NCBI GenBank assembly: GCA_029972135.1
Contig: CP124755.1
Span: 1,426,001-1,490,000 of the forward strand
Length of the DNA stretch: 64,000 bases
Direction: 5' to 3'
From: Candidatus Thiocaldithrix dubininis
GTDB taxonomy: Bacteria > Pseudomonadota > Gammaproteobacteria > Thiotrichales > Thiotrichaceae
The position numbers and the translations under genes were made by a program. This document shows, one piece after another, positions 29,519 through 39,820 of the stretch. Every line of letters starts with the position of its first letter. The first letter of the stretch is position 1. The notes beneath the pieces were generated by a model. The model was not told the origin of the DNA. It did not search any database and saw nothing but the letters and a program-made list of their open reading frames with translations.

Positions 29519-30811
29519 TTATAAATAAGCCGCAAGTCTTTCATTTAATTGCGCTATTGGCAGATTAATCTGCTCGCCAGCGTCACGCAAGGGTTTTAAA
29601 GCAATTTCACCCCTTGCTAATTCATCTTCACCCAAAATCAAAGCATAACGGGCTTGGGATTTATCAGCGCGTTTCATTTGCGGTTTGAAACCACCACCAC
29701 CACAGTTGGTTATTAACTGTAGTTCAGGATATTGATTTCGCAAGCCTTCCGCAATTTTTAAACTGGCGGTTAAAGCATTGTCGCCTGCGGCAATAAAATA
29801 AATATCAGGTTGGGTTTTGGCTGGCACTAATTGTTGCGCTTCTAGCAATAAGATTAGGCGCTCCACACCCATTGCGAAACCACAAGCTGGTGTTGCACGT
29901 CCACCCAGTTGTTCTACCAAACCATCATAACGCCCACCCGCGCAAACTGTACCTTGTGAACCTAGTTCGTCGGTAACCCATTCAAAAACCGTACGCGAAT
30001 AATAATCTAAACCTCGTACCAAGCGCGGATTGATGCTATACGGAATACCCATTGCATCTAATAAGCCTTGTAATTGGGCAAAGTGTTGTGCTGATTCGCT
30101 ATCTAAATGATCGTGTAAATTCGGCGCTGCCGCAATTAAGGCACGCATTGCCGGATTTTTACTATCCAAAATGCGTAATGGATTGGTTTGCAAACGCCGC
30201 TTTGAATCTTCGTCCAATTGATCTAAATGGGCGCTGAAGTAGTCGACTAATAATTGGCGATAAGCCAAGCGTGCGTCCAGCGTCCCTAAAGAATTTAATT
30301 CTAAGCGAATGTTTTTTAAGCCCAGTTCCTGCCAAAGCCGCGCACCCATCGCAATCAGTTCAGCGTCAATATCTGGACCTGTGATACCAAACGTTTCCAC
30401 CCCAATTTGTGTAAATTGACGATAACGTCCTTTTTGTGGTCGTTCGCCTCGGAACATGGGGCCCATGTACCACAAACGCTGTTGTTGATTGAAGATTAAG
30501 CCACTTTGAATGCCAGCGCGTACACAACTAGCCGTCCCTTCTGGGCGTAATGCCAAACTGGTTGGGGCTTTACCTTCTTCAACATCTTGGCGGTCTTCAA
30601 AGGTATACATTTCTTTTTCAACAATATCGGTGACTTCGCCAACCGCCCGCTTAAATAAGGCAGTTTGCTCTACCAACGGCATGCGGATTTCTTGATAGCC
30701 ATAGCGTTTTAATAATTGGCGGACTACTTGTTCAAAGTGCTGCCATGTCGCAATGCTATCCGGCAATATATCGTGCATACCACGAATGGACTGAAGCGTA
30801 TGGGTTGCCAT
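29519..30811 (-). CDS. hisS: Histidyl-tRNA synthetase
   Basis: HisS attaches histidine to tRNA-His. The 430-residue class II synthetase shows [40 protein letters not shown] (motif 2 start), [11 protein letters not shown], the histidine-specific [12 protein letters not shown], and the motif 3 segment [13 protein letters not shown]. Length is typical. Confidence 0.97.
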   Translation of the reverse strand: MATHTLQSIRGMHDILPDSIATWQHFEQVVRQLLKRYGYQEIRMPLVEQTALFKRAVGEVTDIVEKEMYTFEDRQDVEEGKAPTSLALRPEGTASCVRAGIQSGLIFNQQQRLWYMGPMFRGERPQKGRYRQFTQIGVETFGITGPDIDAELIAMGARLWQELGLKNIRLELNSLGTLDARLAYRQLLVDYFSAHLDQLDEDSKRRLQTNPLRILDSKNPAMRALIAAAPNLHDHLDSESAQHFAQLQGLLDAMGIPYSINPRLVRGLDYYSRTVFEWVTDELGSQGTVCAGGRYDGLVEQLGGRATPACGFAMGVERLILLLEAQQLVPAKTQPDIYFIAAGDNALTASLKIAEGLRNQYPELQLITNCGGGGFKPQMKRADKSQARYALILGEDELARGEIALKPLRDAGEQINLPIAQLNERLAAYL

Positions 30812-30824
30812 GTTGTAAATCCGT

Positions 30825-32102
30825 TTAATCTAATTTGAAGCGTGCGACGCTGCCTTTGGTATAAGGCGCTTGATCATACAATTGACCGTTTAAATACACT
30901 TTCACGCCGCGTGCATTGCCAATTTTAAAGCTTAAAGGGGTAGTAGCCTTTAATTCTTGCGTCGTGCCAGCCGAGTTTAAGGATTCAAATAAGGTTTTCT
31001 TTTTAACATCCTTAATTTGCATCCAAACTTCATCCGTAAACTCCAGCTTAATATTTACTTCGCCGGTAATTGTTCCGGGGGCAACCACGGGTTGCGAGCT
31101 TGTAGCAGCAATCGCATTAGGATCAACCGTAACAGCTGCTACGGTTGTACTAGGCGGAGTTGGCGTTGCCGCAGGCGTCGGCGGCGTGCTGCTCACAGGT
31201 TTAGCTTCTACTGGCGGCACAACAACGCTATTAGTATCAGTTGGTTTATCGTTAGTTGAGGTTGCGGTCGTCGTCGGTTTTGCGGCTTCCGCTTTTGCTT
31301 TATCTACGGCTTCAGTATTTGGTTTATCCGCAGGCTTTGCCGTATTTTCTGGGGGTTCAGGGGTTGCCGGTTTTTCAGCATTAGCTGTGCCCGTTGTATT
31401 GTTGGCAGGCGGGGTTGGGTTTGCCGTCGCATTATCGGTATTCGCGCTTAAAATACTACCAATCGTCGTTGGTGTACTTGGAACATCTTCGCTCGAAGTG
31501 GCTTGCGCTGCATTAGCTAAGGTAGTTACGGGCGGCGTAATGGCTTCTTCAGCAGCTAATTCGGAGGCACGTTTAGCGGCAAATGTTTCAATTGCCGGTG
31601 CAGGGCGTACGACCACTTGCGGATTAGTTTGTGCCGAAAAAGACGCCCACAAGTCACTTGCCCAAGAACGCACGCTAGGAATTAAGGAAATTAAGCCGAC
31701 GATCATGATAATTAAGGCTGAACCTGCCAATTTCAAAGCCATCGGTGAAAGCGGTGGCTTTTCACGTACTTTCGTTTTAACAAGATGTCGCTGTCCCCCG
31801 ACTTTATTATCATCAGGCTTTGCGCCACGCAACGTATCGTATAAACGAATTAATACTTGTGGATCAATTTCGCCCAATTTTGCGTAACTACGCAGATAAC
31901 CCCGTACATACGGCGGTTCGGGTAAATGGGCAAAATCTTCTGCTTCTAACGCGCGCACAATGTGTTGGGACAAATGCATTTCTTCGGCAGCTTGTTCTAA
32001 ATTTAACCCCGCTTTATCGCGACAAGCTACTAAGCGAGCTTTTAGATCTCCGGGTTGAATAGCAGCGCTCGTTTCGTCCTTTGCATTTGTGGTATCCGTC
32101 AC
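30825..32102 (-). CDS. rodZ: Cytoskeletal/cell-shape protein RodZ
   Basis: RodZ links MreB to the cell-wall elongation machinery. The 425-residue protein has an N-terminal Cro-type helix-turn-helix (residues about 15-80, [22 protein letters not shown]), a basic patch, one membrane helix (about 123-142, [20 protein letters not shown]), a long Pro/Thr/Ala-rich periplasmic linker and a C-terminal DUF4115 domain ([30 protein letters not shown]). It lies in its usual place next to pilF and hisS. Confidence 0.95.
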   Translation of the reverse strand: MTDTTNAKDETSAAIQPGDLKARLVACRDKAGLNLEQAAEEMHLSQHIVRALEAEDFAHLPEPPYVRGYLRSYAKLGEIDPQVLIRLYDTLRGAKPDDNKVGGQRHLVKTKVREKPPLSPMALKLAGSALIIMIVGLISLIPSVRSWASDLWASFSAQTNPQVVVRPAPAIETFAAKRASELAAEEAITPPVTTLANAAQATSSEDVPSTPTTIGSILSANTDNATANPTPPANNTTGTANAEKPATPEPPENTAKPADKPNTEAVDKAKAEAAKPTTTATSTNDKPTDTNSVVVPPVEAKPVSSTPPTPAATPTPPSTTVAAVTVDPNAIAATSSQPVVAPGTITGEVNIKLEFTDEVWMQIKDVKKKTLFESLNSAGTTQELKATTPLSFKIGNARGVKVYLNGQLYDQAPYTKGSVARFKLD

Positions 32103-32125
32103 ATTATCCTCCGATTATTAGATCA

Positions 32126-32866
32126 TCAATTGAGCTGACTAGCAGCTTTACTGTCCGGAAATTTCGCCCTTAATTGTACGGCACATGCCTCAGCTTTTTC
32201 GCTTTCGTTTAAGACTGATTCAATTTTATAGCATAAAGCCAAGCTATCAGCCGTTACGGGCACTTGCGCATTATAACGATAAAGATAAGCTTGTGCCTTG
32301 GCATTATCACCTTTTTGATAATTGAGCTTAGCTAATTGATATAAGGTTTCTGGATAATTTGCGTTCACTTGCTGCGATTGTTTGAAGTAATCTTCCGCAG
32401 CACTTAAATTTCCACCTTTTGCCGCACAAATCCCAGCGTTGGTAAAGGCATATTCTGGGGTTTTGTAAAACGGGTCGTGTACTGCTGCCATAAAAGCTTT
32501 GTCTGCCAATGCAACTTGCCCCGTGCGACATAAAAATGAACCGTAGTTATTTAGTAGTTCAGGGTTTTTATTATTGAGCTTTAAGGCTTTGCGAAAATGT
32601 TGATTAGCTTTGCCGTCATCGCCTAAGGCTTCTTGCAATAAGGCATAATAGTGATGTGCATCACTGGAGTTTGGGTCTTTATCTAGGGCTTTATCTAAGT
32701 TTTGTTGGGCTAAATCCAAACGCCCTTTCTGTAAGTAACCCACCCCTAATTGTGTGTAATAATCTTGGCTACTATCGGAGCTATTGCCAACGCTGCTAGT
32801 AGTAGCGCAAGCAGTCAATAACATAGCACTGACTACGCAAGCCAGTAACGGTTGATTTATTGTCAT
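32126..32866 (-). CDS. pilF: Type IV pilus pilotin PilF (PilW)
   Basis: PilF is the outer membrane lipoprotein that helps the secretin PilQ assemble. The 246-residue protein has a lipobox LTAC (Cys about 19) and six or so TPR repeats (YTQLGVGYLQKGRLDLAQQN, AHHYYALLQEALGD, LLNNYGSFLCRTG). The order rlmN-pilF-rodZ is standard. With pilZ and the FimX-like protein it supports a type IV pilus in this organism. Confidence 0.93.
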   Translation of the reverse strand: MTINQPLLACVVSAMLLTACATTSSVGNSSDSSQDYYTQLGVGYLQKGRLDLAQQNLDKALDKDPNSSDAHHYYALLQEALGDDGKANQHFRKALKLNNKNPELLNNYGSFLCRTGQVALADKAFMAAVHDPFYKTPEYAFTNAGICAAKGGNLSAAEDYFKQSQQVNANYPETLYQLAKLNYQKGDNAKAQAYLYRYNAQVPVTADSLALCYKIESVLNESEKAEACAVQLRAKFPDSKAASQLN

Positions 32867-32871
32867 TCTTA

Positions 32872-33993
32872 TTACCTTTGTTCAATGCGGGCAAAATGCA
32901 CTGCCCTCCGACTTTTATCATTTACTTTACCTGCGAGCTGACCGCAGGCGGCATCAATATCGTCGCCGCGTGTTTTACGGGTGGTAGTGGTATAGCCCGC
33001 TTGTTGCAAAATCTCACGGAAACGATAGATACGATTATTACTCGAACGTTTGTAGCGTGTCTCAGGAAACGGATTAAAGGGTATAAGGTTGATTTTAGAA
33101 GGAATGCCCTTGAGCAATGCGGCTAATTCATGGGCATGCTCATCCTTATCATTAATACCCTCCAGCATCACATATTCCCATGTAATGTGGTTGCGTTCGG
33201 TGGTCTTTTTATCCACAAAGCGTCGACAAGCGGCTAATAATTCATGAATCGGATATTTGCGATTAACCGGCACTAGCTGATCACGTACCGCATCATTGCT
33301 GGCATGTAACGATACCGCTAAAGACACATCAATCACGTCGCCTAAACGATCTAAGGCAGGCACAACACCCGAGGTACTTACCGTTACGCGCCGTTTGCTT
33401 AAACCATAGGCGTTATCATCCAGCATTAAGCGTAAGGCTTCTAGTACATTGTCAAAATTTAGCAACGGTTCGCCCATGCCCATCATGACCACATTGGTAA
33501 TCACACGATTGGCTTTAGGATCGGCTTGTAAGGTGCGCTTAGCAATCCATAATTGTCCGATAATTTCTGCCACGCTTAGATTTCGGTTAAAACCTTGGCG
33601 AGCGGTTGAGCAAAACGTGCAATCCAAGGCACAGCCAACTTGCGAGGAAATACATAAAGTGCCGCGTTCATCTTCAGGAATAAACACGGTTTCAATCGCA
33701 TTGCCGTCTTCTAAACGTAATAACCATTTATGCGTGCCGTCACTGGATTTTTGATCAATCACAATTTCGGGAGCGCGAATCACTGCGGTTTCAGCTAAGA
33801 CCGCACGCAGTGATTTGCTTAAGTTGGTCATCTGATCAACGCTATCCACATTCATCTGATGCAGCCATTTAATCACTTGGGTGGCACGAAATGGCTTTTC
33901 ACCGATAGAGGCAAAATAGGTTTTCATACCTTCATGGCTGAAGTTTAATAAGTTAACTTTTGGGTTCGCGTCGGACACAGATGACATACTCAT
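32872..33993 (-). CDS. rlmN: Dual-specificity 23S rRNA/tRNA methyltransferase RlmN
   Basis: RlmN methylates C2 of A2503 in 23S rRNA and of A37 in tRNAs. The 373-residue radical SAM protein has the cluster motif [11 protein letters not shown] (C-x3-C-x2-C), [19 protein letters not shown], and the C-terminal catalytic Cys in DIDAACGQL. Length and order are typical. Confidence 0.96.
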   Translation of the reverse strand: MSMSSVSDANPKVNLLNFSHEGMKTYFASIGEKPFRATQVIKWLHQMNVDSVDQMTNLSKSLRAVLAETAVIRAPEIVIDQKSSDGTHKWLLRLEDGNAIETVFIPEDERGTLCISSQVGCALDCTFCSTARQGFNRNLSVAEIIGQLWIAKRTLQADPKANRVITNVVMMGMGEPLLNFDNVLEALRLMLDDNAYGLSKRRVTVSTSGVVPALDRLGDVIDVSLAVSLHASNDAVRDQLVPVNRKYPIHELLAACRRFVDKKTTERNHITWEYVMLEGINDKDEHAHELAALLKGIPSKINLIPFNPFPETRYKRSSNNRIYRFREILQQAGYTTTTRKTRGDDIDAACGQLAGKVNDKSRRAVHFARIEQR

Positions 33994-33997
33994 TTAA

Positions 33998-34429
33998 TTA
34001 GCGAGTGCGAGGGCACACACCATCTTTACCGAAGAAGTAAGCGATTTCAATAGCCGCATTTTCTAAGCTATCAGAACCGTGTACTGCATTTTCGTCGATA
34101 GAGTCAGCGAAATCAGCGCGGATAGTACCGGGTTCAGCGTTTTTAGGGTTAGTTGCGCCCATTAATTCACGGTTTTTCGCAACCGCATTTTCGCCTTCTA
34201 ATACTTGTACCATGACAGGACCAGACGTCATGAAGCTAACCAAATCACCAAAGAAAGGGCGCTCTTTGTGTACGGCATAGAAGCCTTCTGCATCCGCTTG
34301 GCTTAAGTGTACCATTTTCGCCGCTACGATTTTTAAGCCAGCGTCTTCAAAACGGCTGTAGATTTTACCGATTACATTTTTAGCCACTGCATCGGGTTTA
34401 ATAATGGAAATAGTTTGCTCAATAGCCAC
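33998..34429 (-). CDS. ndk: Nucleoside diphosphate kinase
   Basis: Ndk balances NTP pools. I use the GTG start at 34429 with GGAGA 8 bases upstream, giving 143 residues beginning [18 protein letters not shown]; the frame stays open far upstream but that part is not Ndk. The phosphorylated His lies in [12 protein letters not shown]. It appears to head the long minus-strand run that continues to the methyltransferase gene. Confidence 0.96.
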   Translation of the reverse strand: MAIEQTISIIKPDAVAKNVIGKIYSRFEDAGLKIVAAKMVHLSQADAEGFYAVHKERPFFGDLVSFMTSGPVMVQVLEGENAVAKNRELMGATNPKNAEPGTIRADFADSIDENAVHGSDSLENAAIEIAYFFGKDGVCPRTR

Positions 34430-34595
34430 GTAAGTGTCTCCAAAAATTATAAAATAGGGGAGGTTGAATCTGAATTCGGGCGCAATTGTAAAGGGAGTAG
34501 TAGCGTCTAGCAATCTTCCTGCAAATTTAACACGTTCAGCCACCTTTAACTAAATTGTCATAATGTGCAGTTAGAGTAGAATCAGGTCAATAAAA

Positions 34596-36425
34596 ATGAC
34601 AATAATGCAAGCAAAAGAGACCGTTATGCAGCCACATCCGTTTAAAAAGCTCATTCATTTACTTTATGTGCCGACTATTTTCTGCAATATGGGCTGTGAG
34701 TACTGCTACTTAGGCGATTTGACTGAAAACCGCACTGATAATACGCAATCTATTGATACACTAAAATTTAGTTTAGAAAAGTTATTAAACGCGGGTTATT
34801 TGCCCTTTAATTTATCGTTTCATGGTGGCGAAGTGACCACCTTACCCAGTCAGACACTGCGTCAATTATTAATGATTGCGCAACAACATTATCAAACTTA
34901 TGGTGACGTGATTAAGCAGCAGGGATTTAAATTAAATCCTGTGCATATTAAAACCAACTTGTTGAATTTCCCCAAACACTATGCATTATTAGATGAATTT
35001 GCGGTGTCAATTAGTGCCAGTATTGATTTACCGCTGAATTTACATGCACGTTATCGGGTGGATAAAAAAGGGCAGAGCACTTTAAGTCGTATGCAGACAA
35101 ATTTACGTTTATTGGCACAATACCCACATCGTAAAAAAATTTCCTGCGTAGTTACGAAAGCACATTTAAGCCAAATAGAACAGTTTATTGCGGATATTTG
35201 GTACTTGCATCGAGAAATCGGTTTAGATATGAACCGATTTAATATTATGTTTAGTTTTGATTCACAACAGAATGCGCAAAAATACCAAAATCGTGATAAT
35301 AGTCTTGTTATGTTATCCGGTACTGAGCAAGTTGCCTTTTATCAAGCTTTGCAACAAGCATTTAAAGGCACAGAACTAGAAACAGGTTTTAAACACGAAT
35401 GGTTTTGTGAATTTACGCCGGATTATTGCTGTTCGGCGGTTAATTGTGGTGATAAATTCTTTTTGTTGCAATACGACGGCTCGGTTTATTCCTGCCCGCG
35501 TGGCCAATCCTCTGAAGATTATTATTATGGCAATGTGTTTCAGCAACCGATTGAAGAAATTGTGAATAATGGTTGGCAGGTGATTGAACGTAATGAGAAT
35601 AAAACCACCGTTGCGGATGATTGTATAACTTGCGAATACATACAATATTGCCATTCGGGTTGTACCTTTGTTAGAACCGAAACAAGTACATCTAAAAGTT
35701 ATACTTGTGACTTACAAAAAATTTTGTACCAAGCGGATCCAGCACGCTACCCACCTTTAAATAAAGCACAAATTCCAACTTACACTAAAACAATTTTATT
35801 TCATAATCATTTGCATAAGATTGTTGACAAAACCCCACAACGTCAGCGTTTTATTACACCAGAATTAGCTGTACCTGAAAACAGCTTGCAAGCTTTAATA
35901 GCAAAGGATGAATTATTACAAGCCATTTATGTAAAGCCCTTGTTTTATATTGAAGTGGATCAAGTGCGTTATGATTTATGTTCACCGATATTAAGCAACG
36001 AACACTCAATCGCTTTTTTAAATCAGCATAGCCAAGTTATTTTAGGTATTCAGCAAGATAGTTTTGCTTTAGCTACCGATGAAACCGTAAATAATTATGT
36101 CTTATTAATGCTATTGCGTAATACAACAGTAACCTATGGGGATGAGGCGCGTTATAAACAAGAACATATTATGGATTACGCGTTGTATAGCCCTTCCTTG
36201 ATAACCCAAGCCAGTGAGCAACAAGGCTATTATCGCTATGATATTTCACCTATTTTACGCTTACATAGCCCATTATTCTTAGCTAAAGTGAAAAATAATT
36301 TATTTATTAGCACGAAAGCTTTACGCGAGTATCATTATACGAAACAGCGTAAAAATGCATTTTATCATATTCAAGCCATTAACTTACCCTTTCCTAATTT
36401 TGAATTTTTTTGGCAGGAGGTCTGA
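34596..36425 (+). CDS. Radical SAM/SPASM protein, candidate peptide maturase
   Basis: The 609-residue protein has the radical SAM cluster motif CNMGCEYC (C-x3-C-x2-C, residues about 29-36), followed by LSFHGGEVTTLP (GGE motif). A SPASM auxiliary cluster region appears at about 300-370: YSCPRGQ, CITCEYIQYCHSGC and a later YTC. Such proteins mostly modify ribosomal peptides or maturate enzymes. The last 240 residues match nothing I know. An internal ATG at 34626 (AAAGAGA upstream) is an alternative start. Its stop is 2 bases before the small Asn-tailed protein, suggesting the two work together. Specific product unknown. Confidence 0.8.
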   Translation: MTIMQAKETVMQPHPFKKLIHLLYVPTIFCNMGCEYCYLGDLTENRTDNTQSIDTLKFSLEKLLNAGYLPFNLSFHGGEVTTLPSQTLRQLLMIAQQHYQTYGDVIKQQGFKLNPVHIKTNLLNFPKHYALLDEFAVSISASIDLPLNLHARYRVDKKGQSTLSRMQTNLRLLAQYPHRKKISCVVTKAHLSQIEQFIADIWYLHREIGLDMNRFNIMFSFDSQQNAQKYQNRDNSLVMLSGTEQVAFYQALQQAFKGTELETGFKHEWFCEFTPDYCCSAVNCGDKFFLLQYDGSVYSCPRGQSSEDYYYGNVFQQPIEEIVNNGWQVIERNENKTTVADDCITCEYIQYCHSGCTFVRTETSTSKSYTCDLQKILYQADPARYPPLNKAQIPTYTKTILFHNHLHKIVDKTPQRQRFITPELAVPENSLQALIAKDELLQAIYVKPLFYIEVDQVRYDLCSPILSNEHSIAFLNQHSQVILGIQQDSFALATDETVNNYVLLMLLRNTTVTYGDEARYKQEHIMDYALYSPSLITQASEQQGYYRYDISPILRLHSPLFLAKVKNNLFISTKALREYHYTKQRKNAFYHIQAINLPFPNFEFFWQEV

Positions 36426-36427
36426 TT

Positions 36428-36811
36428 ATGCAAATAGATTCTCAAAAAATAACACAGTTTTTAAGCTATATTGAATATCAAGCCGATCACGCGCTAATGT
36501 CCGATAAAATTCAGACGTTTCTACAAGCGCAAACTCCATCTGCATATGTGTTATTTAGAAATAATAGTTTGTATTTTTTTGCAGATGATACCAGCACACC
36601 AGAAATAGCGGCTGTTAACACCCATTATAGCGAGTTGGATTATGTACGCTTTGATGGGCAACGTATTAGTCGACTCGATCCGGATTATTATTTAGGTTAT
36701 CAATCGCACAGTGTGGGGATCGAGCATGAGTTGCAACAGCGTTCCGCTATAGCGAAAGGTGGTAGTTCTACCAATAACAACAATAATAATAACGGAAATA
36801 ATAATGGCTAA
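36428..36811 (+). CDS. Small protein with Asn/Gly tail, possible radical-SAM substrate
   Basis: The 127-residue protein starts at ATG 36428 behind a strong AGGAGGT ribosome-binding site that overlaps the radical SAM gene end. Residues 1-105 look like a small folded domain (YIEYQADHALMSDKIQTF, YVLFRNNSLYFFADD). The C-terminus is GGSSTNNNNNNNGNNNG. A folded leader with a low-complexity tail next to a SPASM enzyme is how some RiPP precursors look, though the tail lacks the Cys, Tyr or Trp that these enzymes often modify. The AAY-rich DNA of the tail may also vary in length. Function is unproven. Confidence 0.6.
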   Translation: MQIDSQKITQFLSYIEYQADHALMSDKIQTFLQAQTPSAYVLFRNNSLYFFADDTSTPEIAAVNTHYSELDYVRFDGQRISRLDPDYYLGYQSHSVGIEHELQQRSAIAKGGSSTNNNNNNNGNNNG

Positions 36812-37604
36812 TGTATGGGTATGGACACTTATTGTAGGAGGTGTTGGTTTAGTTTATGCAGATAATTTGGGTATTTTTATAATAGCAGCAGTAATCATTA
36901 CCTTAATATACAGTAGTTATCGCGCTAGGCAGTATTATAAACGTTATCAACAAGCCCAAAAAATCTTACCTTATTTGTACAATACGCCTACCGCAAGTGT
37001 AGAAAGGTTAGACTGTTATGTTAAATGTATGGGGATATTAGTAAATGAAAACAACCTTCAAACCCCTTTAACACATAAAGCGTGCAATATGTTTTTTACG
37101 CAACAATGGGGTTTATGGCAAGCTAAGCTTAAGAAACCGCAAAAAGGCTATGAAACCGCCAAGAAGAATTTAGCGACTTTAGTGTCTTCAGAACCTTTGC
37201 TCATTAAAACCTCTCATGGCATTATCAGCCTAGAGCCGCAAAATTTCTTACCCAATGCCTTGCTGTTAATGCACTCTACTAAATTAGAATTTGCTGAACC
37301 CGTTTTTCCTATTACGGTCTTAGGTAAGATACATGCTTATAAAAAGTATGAGGTTAGCGAATATAGTGCTGAACGACACAATCAGGTGGTGTTATTGGGT
37401 AAATTAGTGCGTAAAGACGGGCAATTAGTATTAATACCTACTTTTTCTAAGCACCATCCTAGTATTTTTTGTCTAGGTGATTTTGCGCATATTGAGGATT
37501 TTGTGAAAGACAATGCTATGCAACTTTATCAATATGTAAAACTGCATAGTTTTGTACCACCCTTGCTAAATACCCTAATCCTAATTTATTTATTACTACA
37601 ATAA
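36804..37604 (+). CDS. Membrane protein of the radical-SAM cassette, possibly GIDE-like
   Basis: The 266-residue protein starts at ATG 36804, overlapping the stop of the small Asn-tailed protein by 8 bases. It has hydrophobic N-terminal segments (residues about 3-35), a soluble middle part, and a hydrophobic C-terminus (about 250-265, LLNTLILIYLLLQ). The middle part (ERLDCYVKCMGILV, NLQTPLTHKACNMFF, then LIKTSHGIISLEPQNF) recalls the GIDE-type domain of membrane proteins, by pattern only. It could anchor or export the product of the cassette. It overlaps the convergent DUF523 gene by 9 bases. Confidence 0.55.
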   Translation: MANVWVWTLIVGGVGLVYADNLGIFIIAAVIITLIYSSYRARQYYKRYQQAQKILPYLYNTPTASVERLDCYVKCMGILVNENNLQTPLTHKACNMFFTQQWGLWQAKLKKPQKGYETAKKNLATLVSSEPLLIKTSHGIISLEPQNFLPNALLLMHSTKLEFAEPVFPITVLGKIHAYKKYEVSEYSAERHNQVVLLGKLVRKDGQLVLIPTFSKHHPSIFCLGDFAHIEDFVKDNAMQLYQYVKLHSFVPPLLNTLILIYLLLQ

Positions 37605-38561
37605 ATTGCGTAACATTAATTCGCCCGGGTGCGGATTTAAATAATGTTGACGTTCAATATACGGCTGTGGGTGGTGTTTAAAATGATGTTTCAGCAAGGT
37701 AATTGGCACAATTAACGGCACTAGGCCAGTCTGATATTGTTCAATTAATTCCACCATTTCTTGCCGATCTTGAGCATCTAAATGATTTCGTAAATAACCC
37801 AATAAATGATACAGCACATTGCTATGTTGTCCCCGGCTCACGGGTTTTGCCAACATTTGCATGACAATCCGAATGTAGTCTTGTGCCAGCACGGTTAAAT
37901 TTTCACTTACTCCCGCTTGTGCCACTAGATTTCCCAAAATTTTGGCTTGATGCTGGTCATGTGCCATGAAAATATATTTATGATCGGCATGAAAGTTAAC
38001 CAAACGGGCGGGGGTTAATTGAATTGTATTGAGGGTTTGCCAGCGATGATACACATAGACTCGCCCGATAAAATTTTCGCGCAATATCGGGTCACATAAA
38101 CGCCCTTCTTCTTCTAACGGTAGCAACGGCAATAATTGTTGTAATTGTTGGGCAAAAATACCAATACCATTACGTTCGGGCGGCAAATTCGGTTTGTTGC
38201 TGTTGTAAACTTTAACGCGTTCCATGCCACAACTGGGTGAATTTTTCTTTAAGATAAACCCTGAAACGTTTTGTAATGGTAATACCACCGATTGCGCGTA
38301 TTGTTGCAGACTTAGCGTGTGGTCAAGGCTGTGGTCTTTAATATTCACCGCTGCCAAGCTTTGCCCATTACGAATTAAATGAATCGGTGGTCGGGGAACA
38401 CCCAACCCAATGCCCACTTCGGGGCAAAAGGGTAAAAATTCAAAGTATTCGCCTAAGCTTTGCACAATCCATCCATCGCGCTTATGGCTGCCATCGAAAC
38501 GCACTTCGCGCCCAATAAGACAACTGCTAATACCAATTTGAATTTTGTGTGGGTGTTGCAT
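37596..38561 (-). CDS. DUF523-DUF1722 protein, TudS-like desulfidase fused to YbgA domain
   Basis: The 321-residue protein begins with a DUF523 domain (residues about 1-150): ISSCLIGREVRFDG, FCPEVGIGLGVPRPPI, KKNSPSCGMERV. The three cysteines (SSC, FCPE, SCG) fit the [4Fe-4S] ligands of TudS, a thiouracil desulfidase. A DUF1722 (YbgA) domain follows, with FHADHKYIFMAHD and LLGYLRNHLD. Substrate in this organism is unknown. Confidence 0.85.
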   Translation of the reverse strand: MQHPHKIQIGISSCLIGREVRFDGSHKRDGWIVQSLGEYFEFLPFCPEVGIGLGVPRPPIHLIRNGQSLAAVNIKDHSLDHTLSLQQYAQSVVLPLQNVSGFILKKNSPSCGMERVKVYNSNKPNLPPERNGIGIFAQQLQQLLPLLPLEEEGRLCDPILRENFIGRVYVYHRWQTLNTIQLTPARLVNFHADHKYIFMAHDQHQAKILGNLVAQAGVSENLTVLAQDYIRIVMQMLAKPVSRGQHSNVLYHLLGYLRNHLDAQDRQEMVELIEQYQTGLVPLIVPITLLKHHFKHHPQPYIERQHYLNPHPGELMLRNLL

Positions 38562-38567
38562 GAGTGC

Positions 38568-39779
38568 TTATCTGTATAAAGAATGTAAGGTTAATTCGGT
38601 CTGTGGGTTATCGCTATGCCACTGACTGTCGCTTAAGACTGTTTTATAACCTAAATTATATAAAGCTGACATATATTTTGGATCAAATACTTTTTTAGAG
38701 CGCATATTAAAAGAAGCGGGTACAGTGGTTAAGTGAATCTTGAAATCATCCCGACGTGCTACGCCTTCAATCGTATACAAATTGGCTAAGCCTTGATATT
38801 TAATTAAAGTTTGTACAGAGCGCGTTCCAATTGCCGGTACCGTGAGTTTGACCGCTTCATATTCGGGGTTTAATTTGGTATTGCGCACTAACCAAAAGTT
38901 TTTCTGTGGCACGCTGCCAATGTGTTCTACTAAATCGCTTAAATGCAAGCCGGGCGGATAGACAAAGATTTGCTGGGTAATGCCGCCATCAACGTGTGCT
39001 TCTTGTGCGGTTTTGCCATCAATAGTGACCGTAAAGCGAGCGGGGGGGAAACCACCCGGTACAGATGCCGATGCCAACATAATATGCTGAATTAATTGTG
39101 CCGAATACGGATTTCCGCTTTCAGCAATGCGCCCAATATCCCAAATCATAGGGCGTTGTGCGTCAATATTGGTTGTACCAATAAATAGTAAACGCCCTTT
39201 ACGGCTTTCGGCCGCAATGCGTGCCACTACTTCTGGGGTAACCACTTCATTTAATAAGTGCTCTAACGGCACGGTGCTGGCAAATGCATCACCACCAAAA
39301 ATACCTTTAAAAATACGGGGGGTGGCAATTTGCCGAGTTTGAGTTTGTGTATAGAAGCGCCTTAGCACATCATCATAATCTGAACCTAAAAATACAAAAG
39401 GTGCCATTAAAGCGCCGGTAGAAATGCCTGTGACCATAAAGAATTCGGGTCGATCTCCCCGATCCGTCCAGCCTTTCATAAAGCCCGCCCCATACGCCCC
39501 ATCTGCTCCACCACCGGATAAAGCCAGCACATCAATGCGTTCATTAAAGGCAGGGTTAGCCGCTAAAGCCCGTTGTTGATGCGCAATCATTTCATTTAAA
39601 TAAGGGGGCGTTTCATCCCCCCAAAAGCGTATATGTTCAAAACCTTGAATCTGCGCTTGAGCATAATTATGGGGAGCAGGTGCTGGCGCATCACGTTGAA
39701 TAGAGACGCAGCCACTTGCGGTTAGAAGCGTTGTAATACAGATTGCCGTGACTAAACGTGGTCGAACAATACGCAACAT
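38568..39779 (-). CDS. Patatin-like phospholipase lipoprotein
   Basis: I start at ATG 39779 (MLRIVRPRLV), giving 403 residues with lipobox LTASGC. The patatin fold is shown by ALSGGGADGAYGAGFM (oxyanion loop), the nucleophile motif VTGISTGALMAP (G-x-S-x-G), and HVDGGI (catalytic Asp in DGG). It probably acts as a membrane-bound acylhydrolase facing the periplasm. An ATG at 39800 is in frame but would extend the signal peptide. Confidence 0.85.
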   Translation of the reverse strand: MLRIVRPRLVTAICITTLLTASGCVSIQRDAPAPAPHNYAQAQIQGFEHIRFWGDETPPYLNEMIAHQQRALAANPAFNERIDVLALSGGGADGAYGAGFMKGWTDRGDRPEFFMVTGISTGALMAPFVFLGSDYDDVLRRFYTQTQTRQIATPRIFKGIFGGDAFASTVPLEHLLNEVVTPEVVARIAAESRKGRLLFIGTTNIDAQRPMIWDIGRIAESGNPYSAQLIQHIMLASASVPGGFPPARFTVTIDGKTAQEAHVDGGITQQIFVYPPGLHLSDLVEHIGSVPQKNFWLVRNTKLNPEYEAVKLTVPAIGTRSVQTLIKYQGLANLYTIEGVARRDDFKIHLTTVPASFNMRSKKVFDPKYMSALYNLGYKTVLSDSQWHSDNPQTELTLHSLYR

Positions 39780-39820
39780 TATTATCTCTCTTATTAGCAA
39801 AGTTTAATTGCTAACAGAGT

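Noticed and set aside
30916-31887. Plus-strand frame of 323 codons, rich in Ala, Val and Ser
   Set aside because: It is the antisense of rodZ, mainly of the Pro/Thr/Ala linker, whose codon bias keeps the opposite frame open. RodZ has clear domains and gene order.
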